64,000 nt of DNA from NCBI RefSeq assembly GCF_029318635.1, contig NZ_CP119676.1, positions 1,625,001 to 1,689,000 on the forward strand. The letters run 5' to 3'. This stretch comes from Varunaivibrio sulfuroxidans (GTDB taxonomy: Bacteria > Pseudomonadota > Alphaproteobacteria > Rhodospirillales > Magnetovibrionaceae). The notes beneath the pieces are model-generated. The model worked only from the letters and a program-made list of their open reading frames with translations. It was not told the origin of the DNA and searched no databases. Of this stretch, positions 37,401 to 46,176 are shown in pieces; the stretch's first letter is position 1; every line of letters begins with the position of its first letter. Position numbers and translations under genes: made by a program.

Positions 37401-38288
37401 CCCGCCCGGAGCCGCGGCGGCGAACCCCGTGGTGTTGACGACCACCCCCATGGGGAAATCGACATCGTCGTGCGCGCGGGCCATCAATTCCCGGAGGATG
37501 CCCAAGGACACCGGATCTTTCAGGCTGGAAACGAAGATCGGCAATGGATTGAGCCCGGCGTCGAGCAAAGCCCAGATCAACCCGTCGATCGGTTTCAGGT
37601 TCGCCGATTGCACCAGGGCGCGGTAAAACACGACGACGGCGACCCCCAGGCCCTCTTTCCAATATTCACGGCGCAGCCGGGCGATGCCGTCAGGCGTCGC
37701 GCCATCCTCATCAAGGGGCCAGTACAGCCCCGCCTTCATCAGCGGACGCGGTTCGCACCAGCGGCCGTCGTAATCCCCGGCCCCGCTGAGTTCCGCCGCC
37801 AAGATCAAAAAATCCCGCGCGTTGTCCGCGCCGCCCTCGCTTAAATAGCGCCACAAGCGATGTCCGTGGGCGGCGGCGACGGTGCTCAAATCCGCCAGTT
37901 CGCCGTCGGGTTGATCGTCGCCGGGCAGAAAGGCGACCGGGATTCCCTTCGCGGCGCAGACCCGAGATATCTCATCGACGCCGTAGGACCAATAGCCGCG
38001 CCCGCCCAAAAGACGGACGACGACCAGCCGGGCGTGGGCGACGACACTCTCGACATAGAGATCGACCGACATGTTGTGAGCCAACGCCATCAAGTTGGCC
38101 AGACGTACCGAGGGAAATTCGCCGGCGCTTTTTTCGCTCTCCCGCGCAAGGGCGCGCCGCGCGCGCGCGAGGAGCGCCAGGTCGCTGTCGGCGGCGCTGA
38201 GAATGACGATATCGCCCGGCTTTTGGCCGAGATCGACCGCCTGGGCCCCGTCGTCGATAACGCCGGGCTGGGCGGCCAGAAGATGCAT
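34479..38288 (-). CDS. cobN: Cobaltochelatase large subunit CobN
   Basis: A 1269-residue CobN of normal length. Marks include [157 protein letters not shown] and [24 protein letters not shown]. The C-terminal part has [20 protein letters not shown] and [19 protein letters not shown]. With CobS and CobT it inserts cobalt into hydrogenobyrinic a,c-diamide in the aerobic route. CobS/T are not in the window, so an ATPase partner must lie elsewhere or be borrowed from magnesium chelatase. The cobW stop overlaps its start (TGATG). Its coexistence with CbiX is notable. Confidence 0.95.
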   Translation of the reverse strand: MHLLAAQPGVIDDGAQAVDLGQKPGDIVILSAADSDLALLARARRALARESEKSAGEFPSVRLANLMALAHNMSVDLYVESVVAHARLVVVRLLGGRGYWSYGVDEISRVCAAKGIPVAFLPGDDQPDGELADLSTVAAAHGHRLWRYLSEGGADNARDFLILAAELSGAGDYDGRWCEPRPLMKAGLYWPLDEDGATPDGIARLRREYWKEGLGVAVVVFYRALVQSANLKPIDGLIWALLDAGLNPLPIFVSSLKDPVSLGILRELMARAHDDVDFPMGVVVNTTGFAAAAPGGAAVELPFDTYGLPVLQAVLSGGAFAGWRDGDRGLGPRDIAMNVALPEVDGRIITRAVSFKGRAERDEASQCDIVAYQPACDRIDFVAALAANWAWLRGAPNWSKNVALVLANYPNRDGRLGNGVGLDAPQGAIEILRALDGAGYEVEDIPEDGNALIALLKEGPTNDHTKGKQGVAPETYALADYREFFATLPEGVRRKTIKQWGPPEGDPFMRCDGRFAIPARRFGNVVVAVQPARGYNIDPVKTYHDADLVPPHGYLAFYAWLRREFAADAVVHVGKHGNLEWLPGKAVALGENCFPEAALGPLPHLYPFIVNDPGEGTQAKRRAGAVIIDHLTPPLTRAESYGPLRDLEALVDEYYEAAGGDPRRTRVLRRDILELCHASGLDRDIGIEDDGDEETQLMALDGYLCELKEMQIRDGLHIFGVSPHGGQLTDLLTALVRLPRGKLPEEQSLHRALAHDLGLDGFDPLDCAMAAPWAGPRPAALAALDERSWRSHGDTVERIEMLASALIGGARPPDPAWRAARTVLGEIEGTLRPNVQKCGEAEIAALLDGLGGRFVAPGPSGAPTRGRPDVLPTGRNFYSLDTRTVPTPAAWTLGWKSASLLVERHLQDTGDWPRTLGLSCWGTSNMRTGGDDIAQALALMGVKPTWDGASRRVTGFEVLPASVLGRPRVDVTIRVSGFFRDAFPGLIDLLDSAARAVAALDEGGDENPLAEKVRADGAAMIARGVDEKEAMRLAGFRVFGSKPGAYGAGLQALMDEQGWEDDADLARAYVAWGSYAYGGGADGEACPGVFETRLNAIEAVVHNQDNREHDVLDSDDYYQFEGGMAAAVRVHSGRQPVIWHNDHSRPESPKIRTLDDEIGRVVRARVVNPKWIAGVMRHGYKGAFEMAATVDYMVSFAATARCVKDHHFDAVFTAYLDDAGVCAFLRDNNPDALREMASRLLEAQRRGLWTPRLNATYEVLSRLAGEEKA

Positions 38289-39355
38289 CAAGCGACGCCC
38301 CCTTTGGACGCCGGGCGCTGCGCGCCCTCGACCCGGAATGCCGCCAACGCGGCGTCAATGGCCGCCCGATCGATCCCGCGTTCGCCGATCACCACCAACC
38401 GGGTCGCCCGCTCGCCATCGCCCCACGGGCGATCGAAATAGCGCGTGAAGCGCGGGCCGACGCCTTGGATGACATGACGCATCGGTTTTCCGGGAACATC
38501 GACGAAGCCCTTGATCCGTAAAATATCGTGGGCCTCGACCGCGTCGCGCAGGGCGTCTTCGAGCATTTCGGGTGCGCTTACCGACCCCAGTTCGATGACG
38601 AAACTTTCAAAATCGTCATGGTCGTGATCGGGCGCGCCGTCATGGTGCGAGGGGCGCATATCCAGATCGTCCTCGGCGGTGGCGTCCAAGCCCAAAAGGA
38701 CTCCGGCGTCGATGCGGCCATGGTCGGTCGCGACCACCTTGACGCCGGCGCGCAGGGTGAGGGCGAGGGTTTCGCTAGCGTGCTGCAAAACGGCGCCGTC
38801 GAGTAAGTCCGATTTGTTCATCAACACCAAGTCGGCGGCCAGGACCTGATCGGTAAAAACCTCCTCAAGCGGGTTGTCGTGGTCGAGATTTTCGTCGCCG
38901 TCGCGTTGTGCCTGAACCGCTTCGGGATCGTCGGCGAAGCGTCCGGCGGCGTAGGCCGGGGCGTCAACCACCGCGACCACGCCATCGACCGTCACCCGGG
39001 AACGAATTTCCGGCCACTGAAAGGCCTTGATCAGCGGTTTGGGCAACGCCAGCCCCGAAGTCTCGATGACGATGTGGTCGGGCGGAGCGTCGCGGTGGAT
39101 AAGATCCTCCATCACCGGCAGGAAATCGTCGGCGACGGTGCAACAGATGCAGCCGTTGGCCAGTTCCACCACGTCTTCATCACGGCACCCTTCGATGGCG
39201 CAGCCGGTGACCAATTCCCGATCGACGCCGAGGTCGCCGAATTCGTTGATGATCAGGGCGATGCGCTTGCCGCCTGGATTTTCCAAAAGATGGCGAATCA
39301 GGGTCGTCTTGCCCGACCCCAAAAAGCCGGTGATCACGGTCGCGGGTATTTTCAT
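38288..39355 (-). CDS. cobW: CobW GTPase, metal-chaperone of the COG0523 family
   Basis: A 355-residue G3E GTPase. Walker A is VITGFLGSGKTTLIRHLL, the metal-binding motif is ELANGCICCTVADDFL (CxCC), the Walker B/NKxD-like site is LVLMNKSDLLDG, and DHIVIETSGLALPKPL is also present. A His/Asp-rich loop (HHDGAPDHDHDD, about residues 237-248) is inserted before the C-terminal CobW_C domain, which ends RHVIQGVGPRFTRYFDRPWG. CobW is thought to pass Co2+ to the cobalt chelatase. Here it is directly upstream of, and overlaps, cobN, as in many alphaproteobacteria. That supports CobN being a working chelatase in this organism. Confidence 0.95.
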   Translation of the reverse strand: MKIPATVITGFLGSGKTTLIRHLLENPGGKRIALIINEFGDLGVDRELVTGCAIEGCRDEDVVELANGCICCTVADDFLPVMEDLIHRDAPPDHIVIETSGLALPKPLIKAFQWPEIRSRVTVDGVVAVVDAPAYAAGRFADDPEAVQAQRDGDENLDHDNPLEEVFTDQVLAADLVLMNKSDLLDGAVLQHASETLALTLRAGVKVVATDHGRIDAGVLLGLDATAEDDLDMRPSHHDGAPDHDHDDFESFVIELGSVSAPEMLEDALRDAVEAHDILRIKGFVDVPGKPMRHVIQGVGPRFTRYFDRPWGDGERATRLVVIGERGIDRAAIDAALAAFRVEGAQRPASKGGVA

Positions 39356-39401
39356 CGTCTATCCTTAATTGCGCCATCGTATTGTCACGCCATGGCGTTC
39401 G

Positions 39402-39923
39402 TCATGATTTCAAAACAAGCGGCAGCCCCGCCGCCACCAGGACCACCCGATCGGCGACGGCGGCGACGGCCTGATTGAGTTCGCCCAACGCATCGGCGAA
39501 ACGGCGCGCCAGTGCGTTTTCGGCGACGATGCCCAGGCCGACTTCGCCGGACACCAGGACCACCGGACGGGCGGCGTTTTGCAGGGCGGCGCACAGCGCC
39601 CGTCCCTCGACCTCGGGGTCGCGTCCGGCGGCCATCACGTTGGCCAACCACACCGTCAGGCAATCGATCAAGACCGGAGCCGCGCCCCGTTCCGGCGTCA
39701 GATTACGCAAAACCGCCGCGATGTCGAGGGGTTCTTCAAGGGTCGTCCAACATCCGCCCCGGCGCGCGCGATGGGCCGCGATGCGCGCCGTCATCTCATC
39801 ATCGCCCGCCTCGGCCGTGGCCAGATACAGGGCCGACCGCCCCGGCGCGAACAGGCTTTCGCCATAGGCGCTCTTGCCCGAACGCTGGCCGCCCAAAACC
39901 AGGGTTATGCCCGAAATTTCCAT
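39402..39923 (-). CDS. cobP: Adenosylcobinamide kinase / adenosylcobinamide-phosphate guanylyltransferase
   Basis: A 173-residue bifunctional CobU/CobP. P-loop LVLGGQRSGKSAYGESL is followed by ALYLATAEAGDDEMTARIAAHRARRGGCWTTLEEPLDI, where the guanylylated His lies in IAAHRARR. Later motifs are VLIDCLTVWLANVM, VLVSGEVGLGIV and ADALGELNQAVAAVADRVVLVAAGLPL. It phosphorylates adenosylcobinamide and then transfers GMP to give adenosylcobinamide-GDP. ATG 39923 starts right before the P-loop strand, as in the family; no strong ribosome site is visible. It sits between cobC upstream and cobW downstream on the same strand. Confidence 0.95.
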   Translation of the reverse strand: MEISGITLVLGGQRSGKSAYGESLFAPGRSALYLATAEAGDDEMTARIAAHRARRGGCWTTLEEPLDIAAVLRNLTPERGAAPVLIDCLTVWLANVMAAGRDPEVEGRALCAALQNAARPVVLVSGEVGLGIVAENALARRFADALGELNQAVAAVADRVVLVAAGLPLVLKS

Positions 39924-40006
39924 ATTCGTTTGCCGTGTACGCAATCGTCGTCCCCGCTGTCGGCGCCGTCATGCGCGGTACGGTATCATGCGCCTTCCCA
40001 CGCGGA

Positions 40007-40633
40007 CTACCCCTTACTTGCGGCCCGTGCGTTGACCGCGTTGATCCGCCACGACGCAGGGCGACCCTCGTCCCGGAAGCAGTCGATACGGCTGATGCTC
40101 AGGGTATCGACGGCGATCGGCAACGCCTTGTGCGCGGGGATATCCAACGCCAGCGCCAGCGCCGCGCGGATTACCCCGGCGTGGGCGACGGCGATGATGT
40201 CGCGCCCGCCATGGGCCACGTTCAAGGCGGCGATCGCTTCCCCGGCGCGCGCGGCCAACGCGGCGAAACTTTCCCCGCCGGGCGGCGCGGCCCGGCCCGG
40301 GTCGGCCCAGAAGGCGTCGTAGCGGGTCTTGTCCTCCGTTTCGATCCGCCGCCAAGCGCGGCCCTGCCAATCGCCGAAGGACTGTTCGTTCAGGGCGGCG
40401 AGGGCGAACGGTCGCGCGCCCTCCGGCGCGCGGCGCAGCGCCGCCGCCGTCGCCACGGTGCGCGACAGGGCGCTGGTGACCCACACGGCGTCCATCGGCA
40501 AACGCTCGGCCACGGCGGCCACGGCGCAGGTCTCGGAGAGGTCGCACGGCACGTCGCGCGCGCCGTAGACGAGTCCCGCATAAGGCGCCGCCACCGGGGC
40601 GTGACGCACCCACCACCATCGGGTTTCATTCAC
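40007..40633 (-). CDS. cobC: Histidine phosphatase, likely alpha-ribazole phosphatase
   Basis: A 208-residue phosphoglycerate-mutase-like phosphatase. The catalytic motif is WWWVRHAPVAAPYAGLVYGARDVPCDLSE (RHA in place of RHG). Other marks are VWVTSALSRTVATAAAL, LNEQSFGDWQGRAW and a closing IIAVAHAGVIRAALAL with the second His. CobC-type enzymes remove the phosphate from alpha-ribazole-5'-phosphate or adenosylcobalamin-5'-phosphate at the end of the pathway. The gene lies next to cobP, which supports this role; sequence alone cannot exclude another histidine phosphatase activity. GTG 40633 was chosen because AGGGG lies nine bases upstream; a TTG three codons earlier is less likely. Confidence 0.82.
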   Translation of the reverse strand: MNETRWWWVRHAPVAAPYAGLVYGARDVPCDLSETCAVAAVAERLPMDAVWVTSALSRTVATAAALRRAPEGARPFALAALNEQSFGDWQGRAWRRIETEDKTRYDAFWADPGRAAPPGGESFAALAARAGEAIAALNVAHGGRDIIAVAHAGVIRAALALALDIPAHKALPIAVDTLSISRIDCFRDEGRPASWRINAVNARAASKG

Positions 40634-40815
40634 GATCAGCAACCCCTTTTACCGCCCCAAAACAACGTAAAATAGAAATCGCTACCGGCGCGCGGAACCC
40701 AGCGCAGCGGCTATCCCCCTTGGACACCAGCGATATATTGTGCCATGATGCACCTTCTGGATGAATATTTTCTCCGCCGCCACGCCTTTCACCGTCACGG
40801 GAACCCCACACGACA

Positions 40816-42291
40816 ATGCCCTCCTTGTCCAAGCTCTTCGCACATTATGACCCCAACGGATACTATTGCGAATTGCTCGGTTCCCCAAACGCTCAGAAAT
40901 CACATCTTCCCGGACGCGGGCCACGAACCGACGAAATCGCCCGCCGCCTGGACAAAATGAACCTCAAGACCCTGCGCCGGCGCGCCCTGAGCGCGGAGAA
41001 GGAGCTGTTCAACCTGGGCATCACCTTCACCGTCTATAGTGAAAACCAATCCGTCGATCGCATTCTGCCGTTCGACGTGCTGCCCCGGATCTTGACGCCG
41101 CAGGACTGGAGCGTGATCGAACGGGGCGTTCGCCAGCGTCTACGCGTGTTGAACATGTTTCTTCACGACATTTATCACGATCAGCGGATTATCAAGGATA
41201 AGATCATCCCCGCCGAGCTGGTCCTCGCCAACGCCAATTTCCGCCCGGAGATGGTCGGCGTCGATGTCGCTTGCGACACCTACGTGCACATCTGCGGCAT
41301 CGATATCGTGCGCGACGCGGCGGGGCGTTTCAAGGTTTTGGAAGACAATACCCGGGTGCCCTCCGGGGTGTCCTACGTGATCGAGAACCGCCATTTGATG
41401 TTGCGCGCTTTTCCCGACCTGTTCGAGGGCGTCGGTGTACGCCCGGTATCGGATTACGGCCTACGCCTACACCGCGCGCTGAGCGAAGCCGCCCCCGCCC
41501 GACACGGCGGCGGTGAGGTCAGCATCGTTTTGATGTCGCCGGGAATTTACAACTCGGCCTATTTCGAGCATGTTTTCCTCGCCCGCGAGATGGGCGTTCC
41601 TCTGGTCGAGGGCCGCGACCTCGTGGTCGATGACGACACCGTTTTCATGAAAACCGCCAATGGGCTTGAACGCGTCGATGTCATCTATCGGCGTATCGGC
41701 GACGATTTCATCGACCCCGAAGTTTTCAATCCGGCGTCGATGCTGGGCGTCCCCGGCTTGATGCGCGCATACAGGGCGGGACGGGTCACGTTGGCCAACG
41801 CGGTGGGCACCGGCGTCGCCGACGACAAGGCGGTCTATGCCTACATGCCGCGCATGATTCGTTATTACTTGGACGAGGACCCGATCTTGGATAACGTGCA
41901 TACTCATATTTGCCGCGAGGCTGAGGGGCTCGCCTACACCCTGGATCATATCGACGAACTGGTCGTCAAGCCGGTCGGGGAAGCCGGTGGCTACGGCGTC
42001 TTGATCGGCCCCAACGCCAGCAAGGCGGAGATCGCGCAGCGGCGCGCCGAACTTAAGGCCGACCCCGCCAATTATATCGCCCAACCGGTGATCGACCTTT
42101 CGGTTTGCCCGACCCTATGCGACGGTGGCATCGAGCCGCGCCACGTCGATCTGCGCCCGTTCGCCGTCACCGGCAAAGACACATGGGTGCTGCCCGGCGG
42201 CTTGACCCGAGTCGCCCTGACCAAAGGCTCGCTTATCGTCAACTCCTCCCAAGGAGGCGGATCGAAGGATACCTGGGTTCTTGAGCAATAA
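40816..42291 (+). CDS. Circularly permuted ATP-grasp protein of the Anbu cluster
   Basis: A 491-residue member of the COG2308/DUF404-DUF407 permuted ATP-grasp family. Marks include FTVYSENQSVDRILPFDVLPRILTPQDWSVIERGVRQRLRVLN, FLHDIYHDQRIIKDKIIPAELVLANANFRPEM, GIDIVRDAAGRFKVLEDNTRVPSGVSYVIENR, DYGLRLHRAL and VFLAREMGVPLVEGRDL. Near the end are VVKPVGEAGGYGVLIGP and RHVDLRPFAVTGKDTWVLPGGLTRVAL. Such proteins are predicted to form amide or peptide bonds. It is the first of four genes (ATP-grasp, alpha-E, transglutaminase and the convergent Anbu) and overlaps the next by 11 bases. It is divergent from cobC, with a 182-bp gap that shows no further gene. Confidence 0.93.
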   Translation: MPSLSKLFAHYDPNGYYCELLGSPNAQKSHLPGRGPRTDEIARRLDKMNLKTLRRRALSAEKELFNLGITFTVYSENQSVDRILPFDVLPRILTPQDWSVIERGVRQRLRVLNMFLHDIYHDQRIIKDKIIPAELVLANANFRPEMVGVDVACDTYVHICGIDIVRDAAGRFKVLEDNTRVPSGVSYVIENRHLMLRAFPDLFEGVGVRPVSDYGLRLHRALSEAAPARHGGGEVSIVLMSPGIYNSAYFEHVFLAREMGVPLVEGRDLVVDDDTVFMKTANGLERVDVIYRRIGDDFIDPEVFNPASMLGVPGLMRAYRAGRVTLANAVGTGVADDKAVYAYMPRMIRYYLDEDPILDNVHTHICREAEGLAYTLDHIDELVVKPVGEAGGYGVLIGPNASKAEIAQRRAELKADPANYIAQPVIDLSVCPTLCDGGIEPRHVDLRPFAVTGKDTWVLPGGLTRVALTKGSLIVNSSQGGGSKDTWVLEQ

Positions 42292-43279
42292 TCTTCTCGC
42301 CCGTTTCGCCGAAAGCATTTTCTGGCTCGCCCGCTACATGGAGCGGATCGAAAATCTCGCCCGCGTCCTGGACGTCACCGAGACGCATGCCCGCACCCAT
42401 CTGGGCAACCAAGACTGGGCGACCATATTGGAGATCAACAGCGACCACGAGCGCTTCTCGGCGAGCAATACGCGGATCAGCGGCGCGGCGGTGATTTATT
42501 TCTATTTGTTGGAACGCGACAATCCGACCTCGATCGCATCGGGCATGGCCCTGGCGCGTGAAAGCGCGCGCACCCTACGCCATCTGATCAGCACGGAAAT
42601 GTGGTTCCAGATCAACATGTTGAACGGTCGAGTTCAGGCCCTGCGCAAACGCGACGTCACCCCGGCCAAGCTGTCCGGCGTATGCGCCATGATCAAAGAA
42701 GGCTGCCAGGCCCATGCCGGGATCACCGAGGGCACGCTGTATCGCGACGCGGTATGGTGTTTTTATCAACTCGGCAAGGCGATCGAACGGTGCGACCAAA
42801 CCTCGCGTCTGGTCGATATCGGTTATCGCCGGGCGATGATTTCCCTGCGTGAGGAAGACGCCCGCATCGTCGATTCCCAACTCAACACCATGTTGCGTTC
42901 GGCGGCGGGATATCAGGCTTTTCGCCGCCGCCACACGGTGCGTTTACACACCGACGAAGTCGTCGATTTCCTGCTGTTCGACAGCGATTTCCCACGCGCC
43001 ATGATGACCGCGCTAAACGACGCCCACGCCATCTTGCTGCGCCTGGAGGGCCGCCACCACATCACCACCAGCGCCGACGCCCTGAAAATTTTGAGCGACC
43101 TCCGCCTGGACGTGCTGAAAATCACAGCAAAGGACGTCCTTGACTCTGGCCTGCATGGGTTTATAGACGGTGTACAGCAGCGCCTAATCGCCTGCACCGA
43201 TGCGCTCGGATCCGGGTGTTTCGGTCATTCAAGCGACCATGGCGATGAAACACCCGAAACTGCGCCGCTCCCCTCGTGA
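42281..43279 (+). CDS. Alpha-E domain protein (DUF403)
   Basis: 332 residues, all helical. It starts LLARFAESIFWLARYMERIENLARVLDVTETHAR, the family signature, and contains FYLLERDNPTSIASGMALARESARTLRHLISTEMWFQINMLN, GCQAHAGITEGTLYRDAVWCFYQLGKAIERCDQTSRLVDI and FLLFDSDFPRAMMTALNDAHAILLRL. The alpha-E domain always occurs with permuted ATP-grasp and transglutaminase genes and is thought to assist the ligase. TTG 42281 is the only start that keeps the family N-terminus; it overlaps the ATP-grasp gene by 11 bases. The exact activity is unknown. Confidence 0.9.
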   Translation: MSNNLLARFAESIFWLARYMERIENLARVLDVTETHARTHLGNQDWATILEINSDHERFSASNTRISGAAVIYFYLLERDNPTSIASGMALARESARTLRHLISTEMWFQINMLNGRVQALRKRDVTPAKLSGVCAMIKEGCQAHAGITEGTLYRDAVWCFYQLGKAIERCDQTSRLVDIGYRRAMISLREEDARIVDSQLNTMLRSAAGYQAFRRRHTVRLHTDEVVDFLLFDSDFPRAMMTALNDAHAILLRLEGRHHITTSADALKILSDLRLDVLKITAKDVLDSGLHGFIDGVQQRLIACTDALGSGCFGHSSDHGDETPETAPLPS

Positions 43280-43337
43280 GAAGTCACGAACCGGCCGGTG
43301 AGCGTATCGCGCCCGACGAAGGAAATTCATCGTCTCC

Positions 43338-44255
43338 ATGGATACAATACACATCCGCCATCGTACGGTTTATCGCTATACCGTCCCGGTCGTCTTCGGC
43401 GAACACCGCCTGATGGTCCGCCCTCGCGACAGTCATGACCTGCGCAATGTCTCGACCCGGCTGATCATCACGCCAAGCGCGAATATCCGCTGGCTTCACG
43501 ACGTTTTTGGAAATTCCATCGCCATCGTGACCTTCGAGACGCCCGCCGCCGAGCTGACCTTCGAAAGCGACATCGTGGTCGAGCACTACGGCCTGGACGA
43601 TATCGCCTTCCCGATCGAGGAGAACGCCCGCACGCTACCCTTTTCCTACGCCGCGGAGGAACTGCCCGACCTTGGGCGGACCATCGAACGCCATTACCCC
43701 GACCCCGGGCACAAGCTGGACACCTGGGTGCGTCAATTTCTGGCGCAAAACGGCCCCAGTTGGACACAGAGCGTACTCAACGCCATCACCCACGCCATCC
43801 ATAACGATTTTCGCTATATCGAACGCAGTGAGGAAGGCACCCAGCCTCCGGTCGTCACCCTGGAGCGCGGGGCGGGAACCTGCCGCGACTTCGCCCTGTT
43901 GATGATGGAAGGCCTACGCGTGCTGGGCATCGCCGCGCGTTTCGTCACCGGCTATTTGTACGACCCCAGTTCCGAACAAAGCGGCATCCCCTTTCATGGG
44001 GCGGGTTCCACCCACGCCTGGGTGCAGGCCTATCTTCCCGGCGCGGGGTGGGTCGAATTCGACCCCACGAACGGGCTTGTTTCGGGCAAAAACCTGATCC
44101 GTGTCGGCGTGGCGCGCGACCCCTCTCAAGCCATTCCCATTCAGGGCAGCTTCACCGGACCGCCGGGGGCGTTTACCGACATGACGATCGAGGTCTCGGT
44201 GCTGTCCAACGTCCCCCAAGGCGCGTTCGGCATCGACGTCGGGACGGCGCTATAG
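43338..44255 (+). CDS. Transglutaminase-like cysteine peptidase of the Anbu cluster
   Basis: 305 residues. The N-terminal beta domain (Bact_transglu_N type, MDTIHIRHRTVYRYTVPVVFGEHRLMVRPRD) is followed by the papain-like core with the catalytic triad. Cys 182 lies in GAGTCRDFALLMMEGLRVLGIAARFVTGY, His 226 in STHAWVQAYLPGAGWVEF and Asp 242 in FDPTNG. Proteins of this kind may cut or exchange amide bonds made by the partner ATP-grasp enzyme. It follows the alpha-E gene by 58 bp in the same direction and converges on the Anbu gene, with 58 bp between the stops. There is no signal peptide, so it is probably cytoplasmic. Confidence 0.92.
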   Translation: MDTIHIRHRTVYRYTVPVVFGEHRLMVRPRDSHDLRNVSTRLIITPSANIRWLHDVFGNSIAIVTFETPAAELTFESDIVVEHYGLDDIAFPIEENARTLPFSYAAEELPDLGRTIERHYPDPGHKLDTWVRQFLAQNGPSWTQSVLNAITHAIHNDFRYIERSEEGTQPPVVTLERGAGTCRDFALLMMEGLRVLGIAARFVTGYLYDPSSEQSGIPFHGAGSTHAWVQAYLPGAGWVEFDPTNGLVSGKNLIRVGVARDPSQAIPIQGSFTGPPGAFTDMTIEVSVLSNVPQGAFGIDVGTAL

Positions 44256-44313
44256 CCCCCAATCTCGTCCAAGCGGGCGATCGCCTAAAAGCGAGAGAAA
44301 AAAATGCGCTGGA

Positions 44314-45051
44314 TTACCCCCACGGCAACTCGGGGAGCCGCTCGAAGGCGGCGTTCAAGGCCCGCGACCAACGCTTCTGAATGTCTCGAAAATAGGGGTC
44401 TCGCTCGTCGATCTGGACCTGACGCGAAACTTTCAATTCATCGCGGCGGATCATGACCATGTCGAGGGGCAGGCCGACCGAAATATTCGAACGCACCGTC
44501 GAATCCATTGAAATCAACGCCAATTTAGCGGCGTCCTCCAAAGACGTTTTGTAGGTCATCACACGGTCCAGGATCGGCTTCCCGTATTTGGTTTCGCCAA
44601 TCTGAAAGAACGGCGTTTCGGCCGTCGCCTCGATAAAATTTCCCGCCGTGTAAACGTGAAACAGGCCCATCTCGTCGCCTTTGATTTGCCCGCCCAGCAG
44701 CATCGCCACGCTGAACTCCGCGCCGTGCTCCTGGATCGCCTCGCCGTCTAGCGCATAAACGTCACGCAGCGCCCGCCCTACCAATTGCGCCGCCTCGCGC
44801 AGCGTGCGCACGTCCATCAACGTGACGTGCTCGCCGCCTTCGCCGTGGGGAAGACCGTCGTTCAGACGGCTGATCACGGCCTGCGTGATCGCCAAATTTC
44901 CCGAGGTGGCGATGGTCAGAACCCGCTCGCCGGGACGTTCCCATACCGTCATCTTGCGAAAAGTGGAAATATGGTCCATCCCCGCGTTGGTGCGCGAATC
45001 GGAAAGCATGACAAGACCGTCATCCACCGCCAGCCCGACACAATACGTCAT
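44314..45051 (-). CDS. Anbu, proteasome-like N-terminal-nucleophile peptidase
   Basis: A 245-residue member of the ancestral-beta-subunit (Anbu) family. It starts MTYCVGLAVDDGLVMLSDSRTNAGMDHISTFRKM: Met removal exposes Thr 2 as the N-terminal nucleophile, with Asp 18 and Lys 33 at the usual supporting sites. Later marks are VLTIATSGNLAITQAVISRL, EFSVAMLLGGQIKGDEMGLFHVYTAGNFIEATAETPFFQIGETKYGKPILDRVM and ALISMDSTVRSNISVGLPLDMVMI. Anbu forms ring or open-helix assemblies related to HslV and the 20S beta subunit, but its substrate and unfoldase partner are not established. It faces the ATP-grasp/alpha-E/transglutaminase row, the conserved neighbourhood of this family. Confidence 0.93.
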   Translation of the reverse strand: MTYCVGLAVDDGLVMLSDSRTNAGMDHISTFRKMTVWERPGERVLTIATSGNLAITQAVISRLNDGLPHGEGGEHVTLMDVRTLREAAQLVGRALRDVYALDGEAIQEHGAEFSVAMLLGGQIKGDEMGLFHVYTAGNFIEATAETPFFQIGETKYGKPILDRVMTYKTSLEDAAKLALISMDSTVRSNISVGLPLDMVMIRRDELKVSRQVQIDERDPYFRDIQKRWSRALNAAFERLPELPWG

Positions 45052-45112
45052 GGCGAAATTTTTCCTCTCCGAGCGCCCTACCGCGGCGTGGCCCTCAAAC
45101 GGCCAATCAAAT

Positions 45113-45964
45113 TTAAGTGTATGTCCAAAACGCGCCGACCGCCAAAAGGGCCGTCACTTCGCCGATCTGCTCGGCGGCGCCCAGCACGTCCCCGGTATAA
45201 CCGCCAATTTGGCGGTGCGCAATCCAGACGAAAGCCATCACCGCAATCACGGTGAAAAAAATCATGATCAACCCCAAACGCGGTCCGAACGGCAACAGCG
45301 CGAACAAGCCCCCCACCGCGGCGGCCGTCCACGCCACGGCGGGACGCACGTCGCCCGCGCCCGCGCCCAGACCGTCACTGCGGGCCGGGCGTGAAAACAG
45401 CATCACTACGGGTAAGATTCCCCGCGCCAGCGCGTGAGCGCCCACCAACGCGCCCAATCCCAGGCCGGGGCCGGGCAGTCCACCGAGCGCCGTCGCCTTT
45501 AACGAAATCACAAGGATAAGCGCGATCGCGCCGTAGGCGCCGATGGTCGAATCGCGCATGATCGCAAGCTTGGACGGCATATCACGGCCACCGCCGAAGC
45601 CGTCGGCGACATCCGCCAAGCCGTCCTCGTGCAAAGCACCCGTCATTAGGGCCGCCGTCGCCAAAGCCAGCATTGTGCAGGCCAGAGGGTGTAAGTGACT
45701 TTGCGCCGCGACGTAAAGCACAATCCCCGAAATCAGGCCGATTAGCGCCCCGACGAGAGGAAAGGCACGCATCGCCTGAGCCATCGGGCGCGCCCGGGCC
45801 GTCGGACTCAAGGGAATCGGCAGGCGGGTCAGAAACGTCAGCGAAAATAAAAAATCCGCCGCCAAGGCGCGAATCCCGCCGACGATCCGGCCCGAACGGT
45901 CCGCTGGGGTGGCGCCTCCCGGCGGCGTCTGCCGAGAGGCGGCGCGATCTTGATCTGAAGCCAT
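45113..45964 (-). CDS. cobS: Adenosylcobinamide-GDP ribazoletransferase (cobalamin synthase)
   Basis: A 283-residue integral membrane enzyme (CobS; CobV in Pseudomonas). Marks are FLFSLTFLTRLPIPLSP, RAFPLVGALIGLISGIVLYV, TGALHEDGLADVADGFGGGRDMPSKLAIMRDSTIGAYGAIALIL and GAHALARGILPVVM, with several helices. The His/Asp cluster in HEDGLADVADGFGGG is the metal-binding active site. It joins alpha-ribazole(-phosphate) to adenosylcobinamide-GDP. ATG 45964 has AAGGA seven bases upstream; the 14-residue longer frame is not used. It is divergent from cobT, the enzyme that makes its second substrate. Confidence 0.94.
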   Translation of the reverse strand: MASDQDRAASRQTPPGGATPADRSGRIVGGIRALAADFLFSLTFLTRLPIPLSPTARARPMAQAMRAFPLVGALIGLISGIVLYVAAQSHLHPLACTMLALATAALMTGALHEDGLADVADGFGGGRDMPSKLAIMRDSTIGAYGAIALILVISLKATALGGLPGPGLGLGALVGAHALARGILPVVMLFSRPARSDGLGAGAGDVRPAVAWTAAAVGGLFALLPFGPRLGLIMIFFTVIAVMAFVWIAHRQIGGYTGDVLGAAEQIGEVTALLAVGAFWTYT

Positions 45965-46057
45965 GACATCATCCTTGGGCGCAGTTTTTACCGGACTCCC
46001 CGGCAATCCTTGTCTGGACGCCTAGGGAGTATTGGCTATAGGCTGCCCGCTTCAAAC

Positions 46058-46077
46058 TTATTTTTTCGATAAAATAA
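46058..46077. promoter_or_regulatory. AT-rich dyad between divergent cobS and cobT
   Basis: Seven-base arms TTATTTT (46058-46064) and AAAATAA (46071-46077) flank six bases in the 212-bp divergent gap. It is the most AT-rich spot there, and the position suits a promoter element or shared operator for both cobalamin genes. No known motif is matched. Confidence 0.3.
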
Positions 46078-46176
46078 ACAATGCCTATTCTCCCCATCCC
46101 ATCGTAATTACATAATCAGCCTGCATTCGTCCGTACCCGACCGGCGATTGAGCCTAGCACGCAAAGGAACCTTATC

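Noticed and set aside
39013-39019. GCCACTG, a possible cobalamin riboswitch B12-box
   Set aside because: It lies within the cobW coding sequence and lacks the surrounding conserved stems.
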